This document shows positions 27,079 through 36,443 of a stretch of 64,000 nt of DNA, in pieces. The translations under genes were made by a program, and so were the position numbers. The stretch's first letter is position 1. Each line of letters begins with the position of its first letter. Origin of the DNA: Dyadobacter sp. 50-39 (GTDB lineage: Bacteria > Bacteroidota > Bacteroidia > Cytophagales > Spirosomataceae); NCBI GenBank assembly GCA_001898145.1, contig MKSR01000019.1, forward strand, positions 434,001 to 498,000, read 5' to 3'. The notes beneath the pieces were generated by a model, which was given only the letters and a program-made list of their open reading frames with translations, was not told the origin of the DNA and did no database searches.

Positions 27079-28290
27079 TTATGCCAATGCAGCCTTCAAA
27101 TTCTCATCGATAGCTTCAAGGAACTCTTCTGTGTACAGGTAATGCTCACCATGTTTCACGTCGTTTCCGTGGAGACCAACGGCCAAATCCTTGGTCATTT
27201 TACCGCTTTCCACAGTTTCGATACACACTTTTTCCAATGCGTTAGCGAATTCGATCAGCGGCTGGTTGTTGTCCAGCTTACCACGGAATGCCAGACCGCG
27301 TGTCCATGCGAAGATGGAAGCGATTGGGTTAGTGGAAGTTGGCTTGCCTTTCTGGTGCTCGCGATAGTGACGGGTTACTGTTCCGTGCGCTGCCTCAGCT
27401 TCCATGGTTTTGCCATCCGGCGTCACCAATGTAGAAGTCATCAGACCCAGTGAGCCGAAACCTTGTGCAACGGTATCCGACTGAACGTCACCGTCATAGT
27501 TTTTACAAGCCCACACGAAGTTACCTTCCCATTTCAGCGCCGAAGCAACCATATCGTCGATCAGACGGTGCTCGTAATGTACTTTGCCTTTGTATTCATT
27601 TTCGTACACTTCCTGGAAGATATCCTTGAAGCGACCATCGTATTTTTTAAGGATCGTGTTTTTAGTGGAAAGGTACAATGGCCATCCTTTGTCCAAAGCC
27701 ACGTTAAAGCATGAACGCGCAAAACCCCGGATCGACTCGTCGATGTTGTACATAGCCATCGCTACACCGGCACCTTTGTATTGGTATACTTCGTGCTCGA
27801 TCACTTGTCCGTCTTCGCCTTCGAATTTGATCGTTAGTTTACCTTTTCCTGGAACTACGAAATCGGTGGCGCGGTACTGATCACCGAATGCGTGACGTCC
27901 TACGATAATCGGCGCCGTCCAGTTAGTAACCAAGCGAGGCACATTGCTCATTACGATCGGCTCACGGAATACAGTACCATCGAGGATGTTACGGATAGTT
28001 CCGTTCGGCGATTTCCACATTTGTTTCAGACCGAATTCTTCAACACGTGCTTCGTCAGGTGTGATGGTCGCACATTTGATACCTACGCCATATTCTTTGA
28101 TAGCGTTGGCAGCGTCGATAGTCACCTGGTCATTGGTCTCGTCGCGGTACTCGATACCCAAGTCGTAGTATTTGATATCTACGTCGATGTAAGGGAGGAT
28201 CAGTTTTTCCTTGATAAATTTCCAGATGATGCGGGTCATTTCATCGCCATCCAGTTCTACGACGGGATTGTCAACTTTAATTTTGCTCAT
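27079..28290 (-). CDS. icd: NADP-dependent isocitrate dehydrogenase, eukaryote-type homodimeric
   Basis: TCA-cycle enzyme that converts isocitrate to 2-oxoglutarate and CO2 with NADP. 403 residues, of the homodimeric type found in eukaryotes and many Bacteroidota, unlike the E. coli enzyme. Seen: [14 protein letters not shown] at the start, the substrate loop [20 protein letters not shown], the metal ligands in [19 protein letters not shown] and the NADP-binding [17 protein letters not shown]. Monocistronic by context: divergent from the 5-FCL gene and closed by its own terminator. Confidence 0.96.
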   Translation of the reverse strand: MSKIKVDNPVVELDGDEMTRIIWKFIKEKLILPYIDVDIKYYDLGIEYRDETNDQVTIDAANAIKEYGVGIKCATITPDEARVEEFGLKQMWKSPNGTIRNILDGTVFREPIVMSNVPRLVTNWTAPIIVGRHAFGDQYRATDFVVPGKGKLTIKFEGEDGQVIEHEVYQYKGAGVAMAMYNIDESIRGFARSCFNVALDKGWPLYLSTKNTILKKYDGRFKDIFQEVYENEYKGKVHYEHRLIDDMVASALKWEGNFVWACKNYDGDVQSDTVAQGFGSLGLMTSTLVTPDGKTMEAEAAHGTVTRHYREHQKGKPTSTNPIASIFAWTRGLAFRGKLDNNQPLIEFANALEKVCIETVESGKMTKDLAVGLHGNDVKHGEHYLYTEEFLEAIDENLKAALA

Positions 28291-28406
28291 GTCTTAAATT
28301 CTATACAATAGTTAAAGATTTTGAAATCAGACCGTGAAAGTACGAACAATAGAATAAAAAGGCGAAATTTCCTCCGATTACAATCCCAAAAAGACGATAG
28401 TACCCG

Positions 28407-28994
28407 ATGAAAAAGGCCGCATTGCGCAAGGAGTTTTTACAAAAAAGAAAAGAGGCCGACGGGCAATGGCTGGTCGAGAAAAATGCCCTCATTGCGCAGA
28501 ATCTCAAAAAATATGTTCAGCAAAATCATTTCAAAACACTTCATACATTTCTTCCTCAACTTGGCTCCCGGGAAATCGATACTTTTCTCGTCATCGAATC
28601 CCTCCGCATCGCATTCCCGACAATTCGCATTGCCGCACCGTACATTATCCCCGGCACGCGGGAAATGGAGCATTATTTAGTAAGTCCATTCACGCATTTA
28701 ATCACCAATCAATGGCGAATCCCGGAGCCCGACCCGCTGACTTCGGAAAGGGTACAGCCACAGGAACTCGACATGGTGCTGGTACCACTGCTCGCGTTCG
28801 ACCGCAGCGGTTACCGCGTGGGTTATGGCGGTGGGTATTATGATCGCTTCTTACCCCACACCCGCCCTGATTGCATCAAGATAGGCCTTTCGCTCTTTGA
28901 TGCCGTTGAAGAAATAGCGGATCTCGATCAATACGATTTCCCGCTTGACGTGTGTATTACGCCTGAGCATGTGTACCATTTCAACAAACAATAG
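28407..28994 (+). CDS. 5-formyltetrahydrofolate cyclo-ligase
   Basis: ATP-dependent enzyme that returns 5-formyl-THF to 5,10-methenyl-THF in one-carbon metabolism. 195 residues. The N-terminal KKAALRKEFLQKRK and the conserved GYRVGYGGGYYDRFL, which binds ATP and Mg, are both present, with LVPLLAFD before it. Transcribed divergently from icd, sharing a 116-base intergenic region. Length is normal for the family. Confidence 0.93.
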   Translation: MKKAALRKEFLQKRKEADGQWLVEKNALIAQNLKKYVQQNHFKTLHTFLPQLGSREIDTFLVIESLRIAFPTIRIAAPYIIPGTREMEHYLVSPFTHLITNQWRIPEPDPLTSERVQPQELDMVLVPLLAFDRSGYRVGYGGGYYDRFLPHTRPDCIKIGLSLFDAVEEIADLDQYDFPLDVCITPEHVYHFNKQ

Positions 28995-29112
28995 GAAAGG
29001 GCTGGCGGCTGAAAACCCTATTAAACAGCTCTGAAATGTCGGCTTTCGGCCTTCCTTCCTGAATTTTAATGCATTAATGGTTGATTTTCCGGCATCATTT
29101 TAAAAAACTGCG

Positions 29113-29120
29113 TAAATTTG
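29113..29120 (+). promoter_or_regulatory. -7 element (TAAATTTG) upstream of asd
   Basis: TAAATTTG matches TAnnTTTG, 79 bases before the asd ATG. The nearest TTG is 29 bases upstream, too far for the usual spacing, so support is partial. Confidence 0.4.
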
Positions 29121-29198
29121 CGGCACTTTTCGCAAGGCGGCGTGCGCCGTTCGCAAGGAGTAAATCATATTCTATCCATTTTTAATCTTAATGCAAGA

Positions 29199-30209
29199 AT
29201 GAAAATCGCAGTAGTAGGCGCTACCGGTCTGGTGGGCGGCGAAATCCTCAAAGTGCTCGAAGAGCGTAATTTCCCGGTGACGGAGCTTTTGGCCGTCGCA
29301 TCTGAAAGGTCTGTTGGTAAGGAAGTTACATTCAAGGGTAAACAGATAAAGGTGATCGGCTTCGAGGATGCGATTGCTGCCAAACCGGAGATCGCGATCT
29401 TCTCGGCTGGCGGTGGCACTTCGCTTGCCCTTGCACCAAAATTCGCGGAAGCAGGCATCACGGTTGTGGATAACTCTTCGGCGTGGCGTATGGACCCTAC
29501 CAAAAAACTGGTGGTTCCGGAAATCAATGCAGGCGAATTGACGAAAGAAGACAAAATAATTGCAAACCCGAACTGCTCGACAATTCAAATGGTGGTAGTT
29601 CTGAATCCTTTGCACAAAAAATACAAAATCAAACGCGTAGTTGTTTCCACTTACCAATCGGTGACGGGAACTGGTAAAGCGGCGGTGGATCAGCTTTTCT
29701 CTGAGCGCGCCGGCGATCACAGCAAAGGGAAAGTATACCCGCACCAGATCGATCTGAACGTTCTCCCGCACATCGACGTGTTTCTCGATAACGGTTATAC
29801 CAAAGAGGAAATGAAGATGACCAACGAAACAAAGAAGATCATGAGCGACGACAGCATCGCGGTTACTGCGACAACTGTTCGTATCCCGACGATCGGCGGT
29901 CACTCTGAGGCGGTTAACATCGAGTTCGAAAACGAATTTGACCTGGATGAAGTACGCCAGATCCTGGGCGAAACCGAAGGCGTGATCGTACAGGACGATC
30001 CGAAAAATGCATTGTACCCCATGCCATTGACGGCGCACGGCAAAGATGAAACTTTCGTAGGCCGCATCCGCCGCGACGAGTCTCAGCCTAAAACGCTGAA
30101 CCTCTGGATCGTAGCAGATAACCTGCGTAAAGGTGCTGCTACCAATGCGGTTCAAATCGCTGAGTTTTTGGCAAAAAATGAACTGGTAGGAGTTGCGGCA
30201 GAAGCTTAG
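29199..30209 (+). CDS. asd: Aspartate-semialdehyde dehydrogenase
   Basis: NADPH-dependent reduction of aspartyl phosphate on the route to lysine (and diaminopimelate), threonine and methionine. 336 residues from the ATG at 29199 (MKIAVVGATGLVG), which begins the nucleotide-binding motif; the longer open frame upstream has no match. The catalytic cysteine lies in ANPNCSTIQMV, and the conserved RIPTIGGHSEAVNIEF and the final domain follow. An ATG at 29191, out of frame, is ignored. A 16-base-stem terminator follows at once. Confidence 0.97.
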   Translation: MKIAVVGATGLVGGEILKVLEERNFPVTELLAVASERSVGKEVTFKGKQIKVIGFEDAIAAKPEIAIFSAGGGTSLALAPKFAEAGITVVDNSSAWRMDPTKKLVVPEINAGELTKEDKIIANPNCSTIQMVVVLNPLHKKYKIKRVVVSTYQSVTGTGKAAVDQLFSERAGDHSKGKVYPHQIDLNVLPHIDVFLDNGYTKEEMKMTNETKKIMSDDSIAVTATTVRIPTIGGHSEAVNIEFENEFDLDEVRQILGETEGVIVQDDPKNALYPMPLTAHGKDETFVGRIRRDESQPKTLNLWIVADNLRKGAATNAVQIAEFLAKNELVGVAAEA

Positions 30210-30211
30210 AT

Positions 30212-30246
30212 AAAAAGAAAGGGTCGCGACGCGACCCTTTCTTTTT
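30212..30246. terminator. Bidirectional terminator between asd and nuoD
   Basis: aaaaagaaagggtcgc (30212-30227), loop gac, gcgaccctttcttttt (30231-30246). A 16-base perfect stem with A and T ends; its right arm overlaps the nuoD stop codon. Confidence 0.92.
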
Positions 30247-31462
30247 ATCTATCAACCTCTCCCATTACTACGTCGATAGAACCTATCACAGCGACCAAAT
30301 CGGCCAGCAATGCGCCTTTCGAAATTTCACCGATCACCGAAAGGTTATTGAAAGAGCAGGCGCGTGCCTTACAGCGGACAGGAATGTCCGAACGCCCGTC
30401 GGTGCGGAAATAGAAGCCCAATTCGCCTTTCGGATTCTCCGCACGAACGTAGAAATCCATTGCTTTCGGCCTGATTTTCTTGGGAACGATGGCTTGCGGA
30501 TCGAAATCGCGGGTTCTTTTATGATCTCCCTGCAATTGCACGAGGCATTGCTCAATGATTTTCACGGACTCCCAGCATTCCACCACACGAACCCAGGTAC
30601 GGTCCCAGCAATCGCCCACTTTCCCTGATTTGCCTTCTCCGATGGGTATTTCGAAATCCAGTTCCGGGTATACCGAATAGCCATCCACCTTCCTTAGATC
30701 ATACCTCAGACCCGAACCACGGAGCATAGGGCCGGTGCAGCCGTAGTTAATGGCCACATCCAGCGGCAGCACGCCTACGTTGGCGGTACGCTTGATAAAA
30801 ATCTTGTTATCCACCACCAACTGCTGTAATTCGGTCAGTTTGGGTTTCAAATATCTAACAAACTCCGTGCAGCGCTCCTCGAAACCGACGGGCAAATCGT
30901 AAAACAACCCGCCTATCCATATATAATTGTACAGCATTCGTGCACCGCAAGTCCATTCGAGCAGGCGAAGGATCTGTTCGCGGTCACGCATCATCCACAG
31001 GAATGGCGTATAGGCGCCTATGTCCATTGCGTAGGTGCCCAGCGCGACGAAGTGCGAAGCAAGCCGGTTCAGCTCTGCCACAACTACACGGATATATTCA
31101 ATGCGTTTAGGAATGTCGTTTTCAATGCCGAGCATTCTTTCCACACCCATTACATAGGCATGCTCGGAGTTCATCGCCGCCACGTAGTCCATGCGGTCCA
31201 CGTAGGGAATAATCTGATTGAACGGCAGTGACTCCGCGTGTTTTTCGAAACAGCGGTGCAGGTAGCCCAAATGCGGCACCACATCGACCACCACTTCGCC
31301 GTCGGTCACCACTTCCAGGCGCAATACGCCGTGCGTAGAAGGGTGCTGCGGGCCCATATTGAGCACCATTTCCTCTGTACGAAGGTTTTCGGAATTATAT
31401 TTCGTGGGCGCCGAAGCAATGAAATGCTCGGGTTTGTATTCGTATTGGATAGCGTTGCTCAT
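30245..31462 (-). CDS. nuoD: NADH-quinone oxidoreductase subunit D
   Basis: 49-kDa subunit of respiratory complex I; lines the quinone site with NuoB. 405 residues. Family landmarks: [15 protein letters not shown] near the N-terminus, [25 protein letters not shown], the [13 protein letters not shown] region, [15 protein letters not shown] and the C-terminal GDLVA-type end ([21 protein letters not shown]). No other nuo gene is in the window, which is unusual since nuoA-N genes are normally clustered. The upstream gene, a glycosidase-like lipoprotein, ends two bases before the ATG. Confidence 0.95.
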   Translation of the reverse strand: MSNAIQYEYKPEHFIASAPTKYNSENLRTEEMVLNMGPQHPSTHGVLRLEVVTDGEVVVDVVPHLGYLHRCFEKHAESLPFNQIIPYVDRMDYVAAMNSEHAYVMGVERMLGIENDIPKRIEYIRVVVAELNRLASHFVALGTYAMDIGAYTPFLWMMRDREQILRLLEWTCGARMLYNYIWIGGLFYDLPVGFEERCTEFVRYLKPKLTELQQLVVDNKIFIKRTANVGVLPLDVAINYGCTGPMLRGSGLRYDLRKVDGYSVYPELDFEIPIGEGKSGKVGDCWDRTWVRVVECWESVKIIEQCLVQLQGDHKRTRDFDPQAIVPKKIRPKAMDFYVRAENPKGELGFYFRTDGRSDIPVRCKARACSFNNLSVIGEISKGALLADLVAVIGSIDVVMGEVDR

Positions 31463-31464
31463 AC

Positions 31465-33033
31465 CTAAAACCTGACTAGCTTCTGATCGTGTACTTCCAC
31501 CCGCAATGGCCCGATCGGACGGCCCTCATTGTGCAGGCGATCGACCGCCGTGACATAGTAAACATATCTTTTGCCCGATTCAGCAGTCATATCAATAAAC
31601 TTCTCGCCTTCATGGCACATTCCCAGAATACGGCGCGGATCGTGAGCCGTCGCTTTTTCGTCCGGCGGAAACCTGTAAATCACGTAGTACCAAGCCTTGT
31701 CGCCGTCAGACGCCTCGTCGGGCCTGTCCCAGGTAAGTTCGATGCCCCGGGAAAGCAATGTAGCTTTCAGGCTTTTAGGCGACAATGGGGGAATTTTGTC
31801 CTTCCAGGGCATTGTCGGGACCAATGCAGGATATTTGAAAAGGTCTCTCCGCAGTGAATCCACAAAACCCAGACTATTGCCCCTTAATGACCTCGAACTA
31901 AAAAATATCGACCCGTCAGCCTCGCTATCACGGAAATAGCGTACCTGGTTGGGGATTTCGGCAGGGTTCGACCAATGTGAGTCCTTGTCTTTGTATCCTA
32001 CCCGGTATGCTCCCATACCTATATATAAATGCCTGTCAAAACAGTTCTCCGTCCACCAGTCGACCAGGTTTTTGTACGGTACCCGGTTGAAACCTGAGGA
32101 GAAATACACCTGCGGTGCAATGTAATCGATCCAGCCTTCCTTTACCCAGCGGCGGCTATCGGCAAAAAGGTCGTCATAGGAAGCAAGCGCGCCAAAGGTT
32201 TTGGATCCCTCCGCGTCGCGATCCTTATTGCGCCATACCCCAAAAGGGCTGATTCCGAATTTCAGCTTAGGGTTCAATGCTTCCAGTGCGTCGTGGATTT
32301 GTTTTACCAATAAATCCACGTTATGGCGGCGCCAATCGGCTTTGTTGGTGTAGCCGTCGGAGTATTTACGGAATGTCGCGTCGTCCTGGATCACTTGTCC
32401 GGGTGCGGCATAAGGATAAAAATAGTCATCGAAGTGAATGCCGTCGACGTCATAATTTTTGGCGACATTGACTGTCATATCGGTAATGAACTGCCGCACT
32501 TCGGGGATACCGAAATCGAAAAGTTTATAACCGTCGTAACTGAGGATCCATTCGGGATGCCGGCGGCTGATATTCTCTGCGGAAACGCTTTTGGAAGATT
32601 TATGGACAAGCCGGTTGAGGTTCAGCCAGGCGTGAAATTCGAGGCCGCGCTTGTGCGCTTCGGTGATCATGAAGTCGAGCGGGTCCCACATCGGGTCCGG
32701 TTTGCGGCCCTGCACGCCCGTGAGCCATTCCGACCACGGTTCGGGGCTTTTGGCATAAAATGCATCCCCCGCCGCGCGCACCTGCACGAACACCGCATTC
32801 ATCCCTACCCGCTTGTGAAAATCGAGCAAATTCGAGAATTCCTCCTGCTGTTCTTCGGGGAGAAGCGTTTTGCTGCTTGGCCAATCAATATTGTCGACAG
32901 TGGCTATCCAGACCGCTCTAAACTCTCTCTTCGGAGGCAGATTGCTATCTGTTTCCGCGCTCTGAGCCATGCAACCTTCCAGCAAAAACATGATTATGAC
33001 GAAGGAAAGCGCAACAATTTTAATTTTTTTCAC
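31465..33033 (-). CDS. Family-10-like glycosyl hydrolase (GHL10) lipoprotein with fibronectin-III-like tail
   Basis: Envelope-anchored glycosidase-like protein of the GHL10 (DUF187) family; relatives act on peptidoglycan-type glycans, but the substrate here is unknown. The GTG at 33033 ([17 protein letters not shown]) gives a lipoprotein signal with Cys in LLEGC; the longer frame to 33159 lacks a sensible N-terminus. The GHL10 domain starts at [19 protein letters not shown] and includes [15 protein letters not shown] with likely acidic catalytic residues; a fibronectin-III-like module follows ([18 protein letters not shown]). It ends two bases before nuoD, an odd pairing for an operon. Confidence 0.85.
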   Translation of the reverse strand: MKKIKIVALSFVIIMFLLEGCMAQSAETDSNLPPKREFRAVWIATVDNIDWPSSKTLLPEEQQEEFSNLLDFHKRVGMNAVFVQVRAAGDAFYAKSPEPWSEWLTGVQGRKPDPMWDPLDFMITEAHKRGLEFHAWLNLNRLVHKSSKSVSAENISRRHPEWILSYDGYKLFDFGIPEVRQFITDMTVNVAKNYDVDGIHFDDYFYPYAAPGQVIQDDATFRKYSDGYTNKADWRRHNVDLLVKQIHDALEALNPKLKFGISPFGVWRNKDRDAEGSKTFGALASYDDLFADSRRWVKEGWIDYIAPQVYFSSGFNRVPYKNLVDWWTENCFDRHLYIGMGAYRVGYKDKDSHWSNPAEIPNQVRYFRDSEADGSIFFSSRSLRGNSLGFVDSLRRDLFKYPALVPTMPWKDKIPPLSPKSLKATLLSRGIELTWDRPDEASDGDKAWYYVIYRFPPDEKATAHDPRRILGMCHEGEKFIDMTAESGKRYVYYVTAVDRLHNEGRPIGPLRVEVHDQKLVRF

Positions 33034-33362
33034 TATCTGACCAATGCAAAATGTTAATCCAACCAAAGTAACGTATTTTGGAACAAAGTTAGCCGACAAC
33101 CGTCTTAATTTCGAGCAATAACGGTTCGATTCGGATCGGTGTATGAAAATCGGCACCACGGACCTTTTCTTAACTTATTTATATTTTGGCGCTGGAATGA
33201 TGTTTTAAACTGGCTTCCGCTCATGGAGGGAGAAATGCCGGTGTTGTAATTCTGAATTATTTTTCTGCATATTTATTGTGTAATAACAAGGATTTTTGTG
33301 ACATAACCCGAAGCAGAATCCACACTGAAAATACCCAAGTAACGCTTAAAACTGTACCCTAA

Positions 33363-35177
33363 TTGGAACCATTTGTCAAAACCACTAAGAAAAACGTCCT
33401 GTTCGAAGTTGCATGGGAGGTTTGTAATCAAGTTGGAGGGATATATACCGTAATAAGGACCAAGGTCCCCGCGATGGTTGAGAAATGGGAAGAGAACTAT
33501 TTTCTCCTCGGGCCTTATTTCGAAAAGAAAGCGTCTTCCGAATTTGAAATGATTCACGATCTGGACGACTCTCCTGCCGGGCGGGTGGTCAAGAGAATGC
33601 GTGAAATGGGTTTCACGGTTTACTATGGCTACTGGCTCGTGACCGGCAAACCCCGCGTGGTATTGTTCGACGTAGACAGCATTATAGGCCAGCTCGACGC
33701 AATCAAATTCAACCTGTGGGAAAGAAACCGTATTCCGACGATCAACGTCGAACACCTTGTCAATCAGACGCTGTGCTTCGGTGAACTCGTACGTATATTC
33801 CTGAAAGAATACGCTGACGAGAATGCCAAACGTGAAGAAATCTCGGCACAATTCCACGAATGGATGGCCAGCAGCGGGCTCCCCGAGCTGAAACGCGAGA
33901 ATGTCAAGATCGCTACCACCTTCACGACCCATGCTACCATGCTGGGCCGCTACCTTGCTCAGAATGTATCGGGTTTTTATAACAAACTGCCCTTCTTCGA
34001 CTGGGAGCAGGAAGCTAAAAACTACGGCATTCTAGCCCAATGCTCGATAGAACGGCAGGCCGCACTGAATGCCCATGTGCTCACCACGGTAAGTGATGTC
34101 ACCGCCCGCGAATGCGAGGTCTTCCTCGGCCGCATGCCCGACCTCGTGACGCCGAACGGCCTGAACGTGGTTCGCTTTCAGGCGGTACACGAGTTTCAGA
34201 ACCTGCATTTGAAGCATAAGGAACGCATCCACGAATTCGTAATGGGGCATTTCTTTCCCAGCTACTCTTTCGATCTGGATAAAACGCTCTACTTCTTCAC
34301 ATCGGGCCGGTACGAGTATTCCAACAAAGGTTACGACCTCACACTGGAAGCCCTCGCCCGGCTGAACTGGAAGATGGTGCAGGCGAATATGGATATGACG
34401 GTGGTGATGTTTATCGTCACCAAACAGCCCTATACTTCGGTCAATCCCGATGTCTTGCAATCGCGTGCGGTGCTCAATGAATTACAGGAAACTTGCACGG
34501 CCATTGAAAAAGAGGTCGGCGAAAAGCTTTTCCTCGCTACCGCATCCGGTACTGACCATAAAATGCCCGATCTGAACGGGTTTGTGGACGAATACTGGCG
34601 CCTACGTCTGCGCCGGACCATTCAAAGCTGGAAAACAGACCGGCTTCCGGCATTTGTCACGCACGACCTGAAACAGGAAGACGGCATTACCGATTTCTGC
34701 AAACGCGCCAACCTCGTCAACAACGAGCGCGACCGTGTCAAGATCGTTTACCACCCGGATTTTATCGCGTCGACAAACCCATTGTTCGGCCTCGATTACG
34801 GGCAATTTGTTCGCGGCTGCCATTTGGGTGTCTTCCCAAGCTACTACGAGCCATGGGGCTACACCCCGCTCGAATGCGTCGTCCGCGGCGTCCCGACCGT
34901 TACCAGCGACCTGTCAGGTTTTGGCGACTACATTATGCAAATCATGCGTGACTACGAAAACCGGGGCATTTATGTGATTAACCGCAAATCCCAAAACTTC
35001 TCACAAGCCGCCGATCAGCTCGCCGATATCCTCTTCAAATTCGTGCGGATGCAGCGCCGCGACCGCATTATGCAGCGTAACCGCGTCGAAAATATTTCAG
35101 ATGTGTTCGATTGGATGAACCTGCGGTCGTATTACGACACGGCGCATGATCTGGCTGCTAAGCGTAAGAAGCCTTGA
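33363..35177 (+). CDS. Glycogen synthase, eukaryote-type (GT3 family)
   Basis: Glycosyltransferase that extends glycogen from UDP- or ADP-glucose. 604 residues, resembling the animal/fungal GT3 synthase rather than bacterial GlgA (GT5). Seen: FEVAWEVCNQVGGIYTVIRTK at the N-terminus, FTTHATMLGRYL, TPNGLNVVRFQAVHEFQ and the nucleotide-sugar site FPSYYEPWGYTPLECVVRGVPTVTSDLSGFG. The start is a TTG: the in-frame codon just before it is TAA and no ATG lies ahead of the conserved region. A terminator follows 30 bases downstream. Confidence 0.9.
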   Translation: MEPFVKTTKKNVLFEVAWEVCNQVGGIYTVIRTKVPAMVEKWEENYFLLGPYFEKKASSEFEMIHDLDDSPAGRVVKRMREMGFTVYYGYWLVTGKPRVVLFDVDSIIGQLDAIKFNLWERNRIPTINVEHLVNQTLCFGELVRIFLKEYADENAKREEISAQFHEWMASSGLPELKRENVKIATTFTTHATMLGRYLAQNVSGFYNKLPFFDWEQEAKNYGILAQCSIERQAALNAHVLTTVSDVTARECEVFLGRMPDLVTPNGLNVVRFQAVHEFQNLHLKHKERIHEFVMGHFFPSYSFDLDKTLYFFTSGRYEYSNKGYDLTLEALARLNWKMVQANMDMTVVMFIVTKQPYTSVNPDVLQSRAVLNELQETCTAIEKEVGEKLFLATASGTDHKMPDLNGFVDEYWRLRLRRTIQSWKTDRLPAFVTHDLKQEDGITDFCKRANLVNNERDRVKIVYHPDFIASTNPLFGLDYGQFVRGCHLGVFPSYYEPWGYTPLECVVRGVPTVTSDLSGFGDYIMQIMRDYENRGIYVINRKSQNFSQAADQLADILFKFVRMQRRDRIMQRNRVENISDVFDWMNLRSYYDTAHDLAAKRKKP

Positions 35178-35207
35178 TTGGAACTTGAAAAAGCCATATT
35201 AACGCAG

Positions 35208-35240
35208 AAAAGCCTGGTAGTGTAGATCGCCAGGCTTTTT
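35208..35240 (+). terminator. Terminator after glycogen synthase
   Basis: aaaagcctgg (35208-35217), 12-base loop, ccaggctttt (35230-35239) and a T. Confidence 0.85.
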
Positions 35241-35251
35241 GCTTTAAAAAT

Positions 35252-35394
35252 TTATGCTTCCAGGAGTGAAATGATGTCTTTATAGAATTTGAAACTTCGA
35301 TCCGCAGAGATTATTGGCAGTTGGCGGCGTTTCCTCCAAAGTCAGGACTCCATTTTCATATGTTCCCTTCAATGCGGTGTACATATCTCACTAT
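35252..35394 (-). pseudogene. Relic of a PIN-type toxin-antitoxin module: antitoxin head joined to toxin tail
   Basis: From the ATG at 35394 the frame reads MYTALKGTYENGVLTLEETPPT, the usual opening of a family of Bacteroidota antitoxins, then becomes nonsense and stops. In a second frame just after it, PIISADRSFKFYKDIISLLEA followed by a TAA at 35252-35254 matches the C-terminus of PIN-domain toxins. The middle of the antitoxin and the first part of the toxin are missing, as a deletion joining the two genes would leave. Too short to encode a working protein. It lies in the 390-base gap between the glycogen synthase and prmA genes. Confidence 0.7.
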
Positions 35395-35461
35395 TTAGGT
35401 TCACTCAAATTTACGAACTGTTGGAGACAACTAATTGGCCTTTGTGCTCCGACCTTTCCAT

Positions 35462-35506
35462 TTAATCCCGGTAATTTTAAATTGAATTTTAAAATACCGG
35501 GATTAA
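35462..35506. repeat. Long AT-rich palindrome upstream of prmA
   Basis: ttaatcccggta (35462-35473) and taccgggattaa (35495-35506) are perfect inverted repeats of 12 bases; the AT-rich interior is itself nearly self-complementary. No T run follows, so it is not a plain terminator. It lies 63 bases before the prmA ATG and could be a leader structure, a protein-binding dyad or an insertion scar. Confidence 0.7.
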
Positions 35507-35568
35507 TCGTCTTGATTCCTGAATTTTTTCAACACCTTCACCCCACCATTTTTACCCATAACATTACA

Positions 35569-36405
35569 ATGAATTACATCGAACTGGATTTGAAGGTTGA
35601 TCCCGAGTTTTCGGAAATATTGATGGCCGAGCTGGGCGAAGCAGGGTTTGAATCGTTTGTGGAAACCGACGAAGGGTTGCTCGCTTACATTCAGGAGGAC
35701 GATTTCAACGAGCAGGCAATCCATGATTTAACGGCCAAATACCTGGATTTAACGACAATAGCCGTAACCTGGAAATCGTTAGAAAGAAGAAACTGGAACG
35801 AGGAGTGGGAAAAAAGCTACGAGCCGATTGAAGTAGGTGACCAGGTACGCGTGCGGGCGACGTTTCATGAGCCCGATCCCTCTTTCAAATACGATTTATT
35901 GATCCAGCCGAAAATGTCTTTCGGCACAGGGCACCATGAAACGACATGGCTCGTCATGAATGAGCAACTTAACCTGCCGCATGAACGTCTTTCGATCATG
36001 GATGTCGGATGCGGGACGGGAATCCTAGCCATTCTGGCGCATAAGCTGGGCGCTTCACATCTGCTGGGATTCGATATCGACGAATGGGCTGTGGAAAACA
36101 CCCGCGAGAATTTCGCGATGAATGCACTTCCCGCCGATTCCGAGGTGTTCCAGGGTACGATCCAGAATGTGCCGGAAGAGAAAATTTTCGGGGGCATTCT
36201 GGCGAATATCAACCGGAACATCCTGCTGGCCGAGATTCAAAAGTATGTGAAACACCTCGAACCCGGCGGATGGCTGGTGACAAGCGGGTTTTATGAAACC
36301 GACCAGGCCGATATCGAGAAATGCGCCGCGGAAAACGGCCTGCAAAAGCTCAGGTCCAATACGCGCAACCAGTGGGCCACCGTTGTTTTTGAAAAAATCA
36401 AATAG
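35569..36405 (+). CDS. prmA: Ribosomal protein L11 methyltransferase
   Basis: S-adenosylmethionine-dependent methyltransferase that trimethylates L11. 278 residues from the ATG at 35569 (MNYIELDLK), the typical start; upstream frame from 35314 has no match. N-terminal substrate domain about 1-70, linker with MSFGTGHHETT, and the catalytic core with DVGCGTGILAI, FDIDEWAVENTREN and GGILANINRNILL, where the NIN replaces the usual NIL-type motif. The large secreted-protein gene starts 38 bases downstream on the same strand. Confidence 0.95.
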   Translation: MNYIELDLKVDPEFSEILMAELGEAGFESFVETDEGLLAYIQEDDFNEQAIHDLTAKYLDLTTIAVTWKSLERRNWNEEWEKSYEPIEVGDQVRVRATFHEPDPSFKYDLLIQPKMSFGTGHHETTWLVMNEQLNLPHERLSIMDVGCGTGILAILAHKLGASHLLGFDIDEWAVENTRENFAMNALPADSEVFQGTIQNVPEEKIFGGILANINRNILLAEIQKYVKHLEPGGWLVTSGFYETDQADIEKCAAENGLQKLRSNTRNQWATVVFEKIK

Positions 36406-36443
36406 TCCATTAGCTCATTGCTGAAAGCTAACAGCTACAAACC

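Noticed and set aside
29121..29165. Small hairpin in the asd leader as a riboswitch
   Set aside because: Only a five-base stem (cggcg/cgccg); no conserved riboswitch architecture is present.
35314..35568. Upstream extension of PrmA
   Set aside because: No family match; it overlaps the TA scar on the other strand and the long palindrome.
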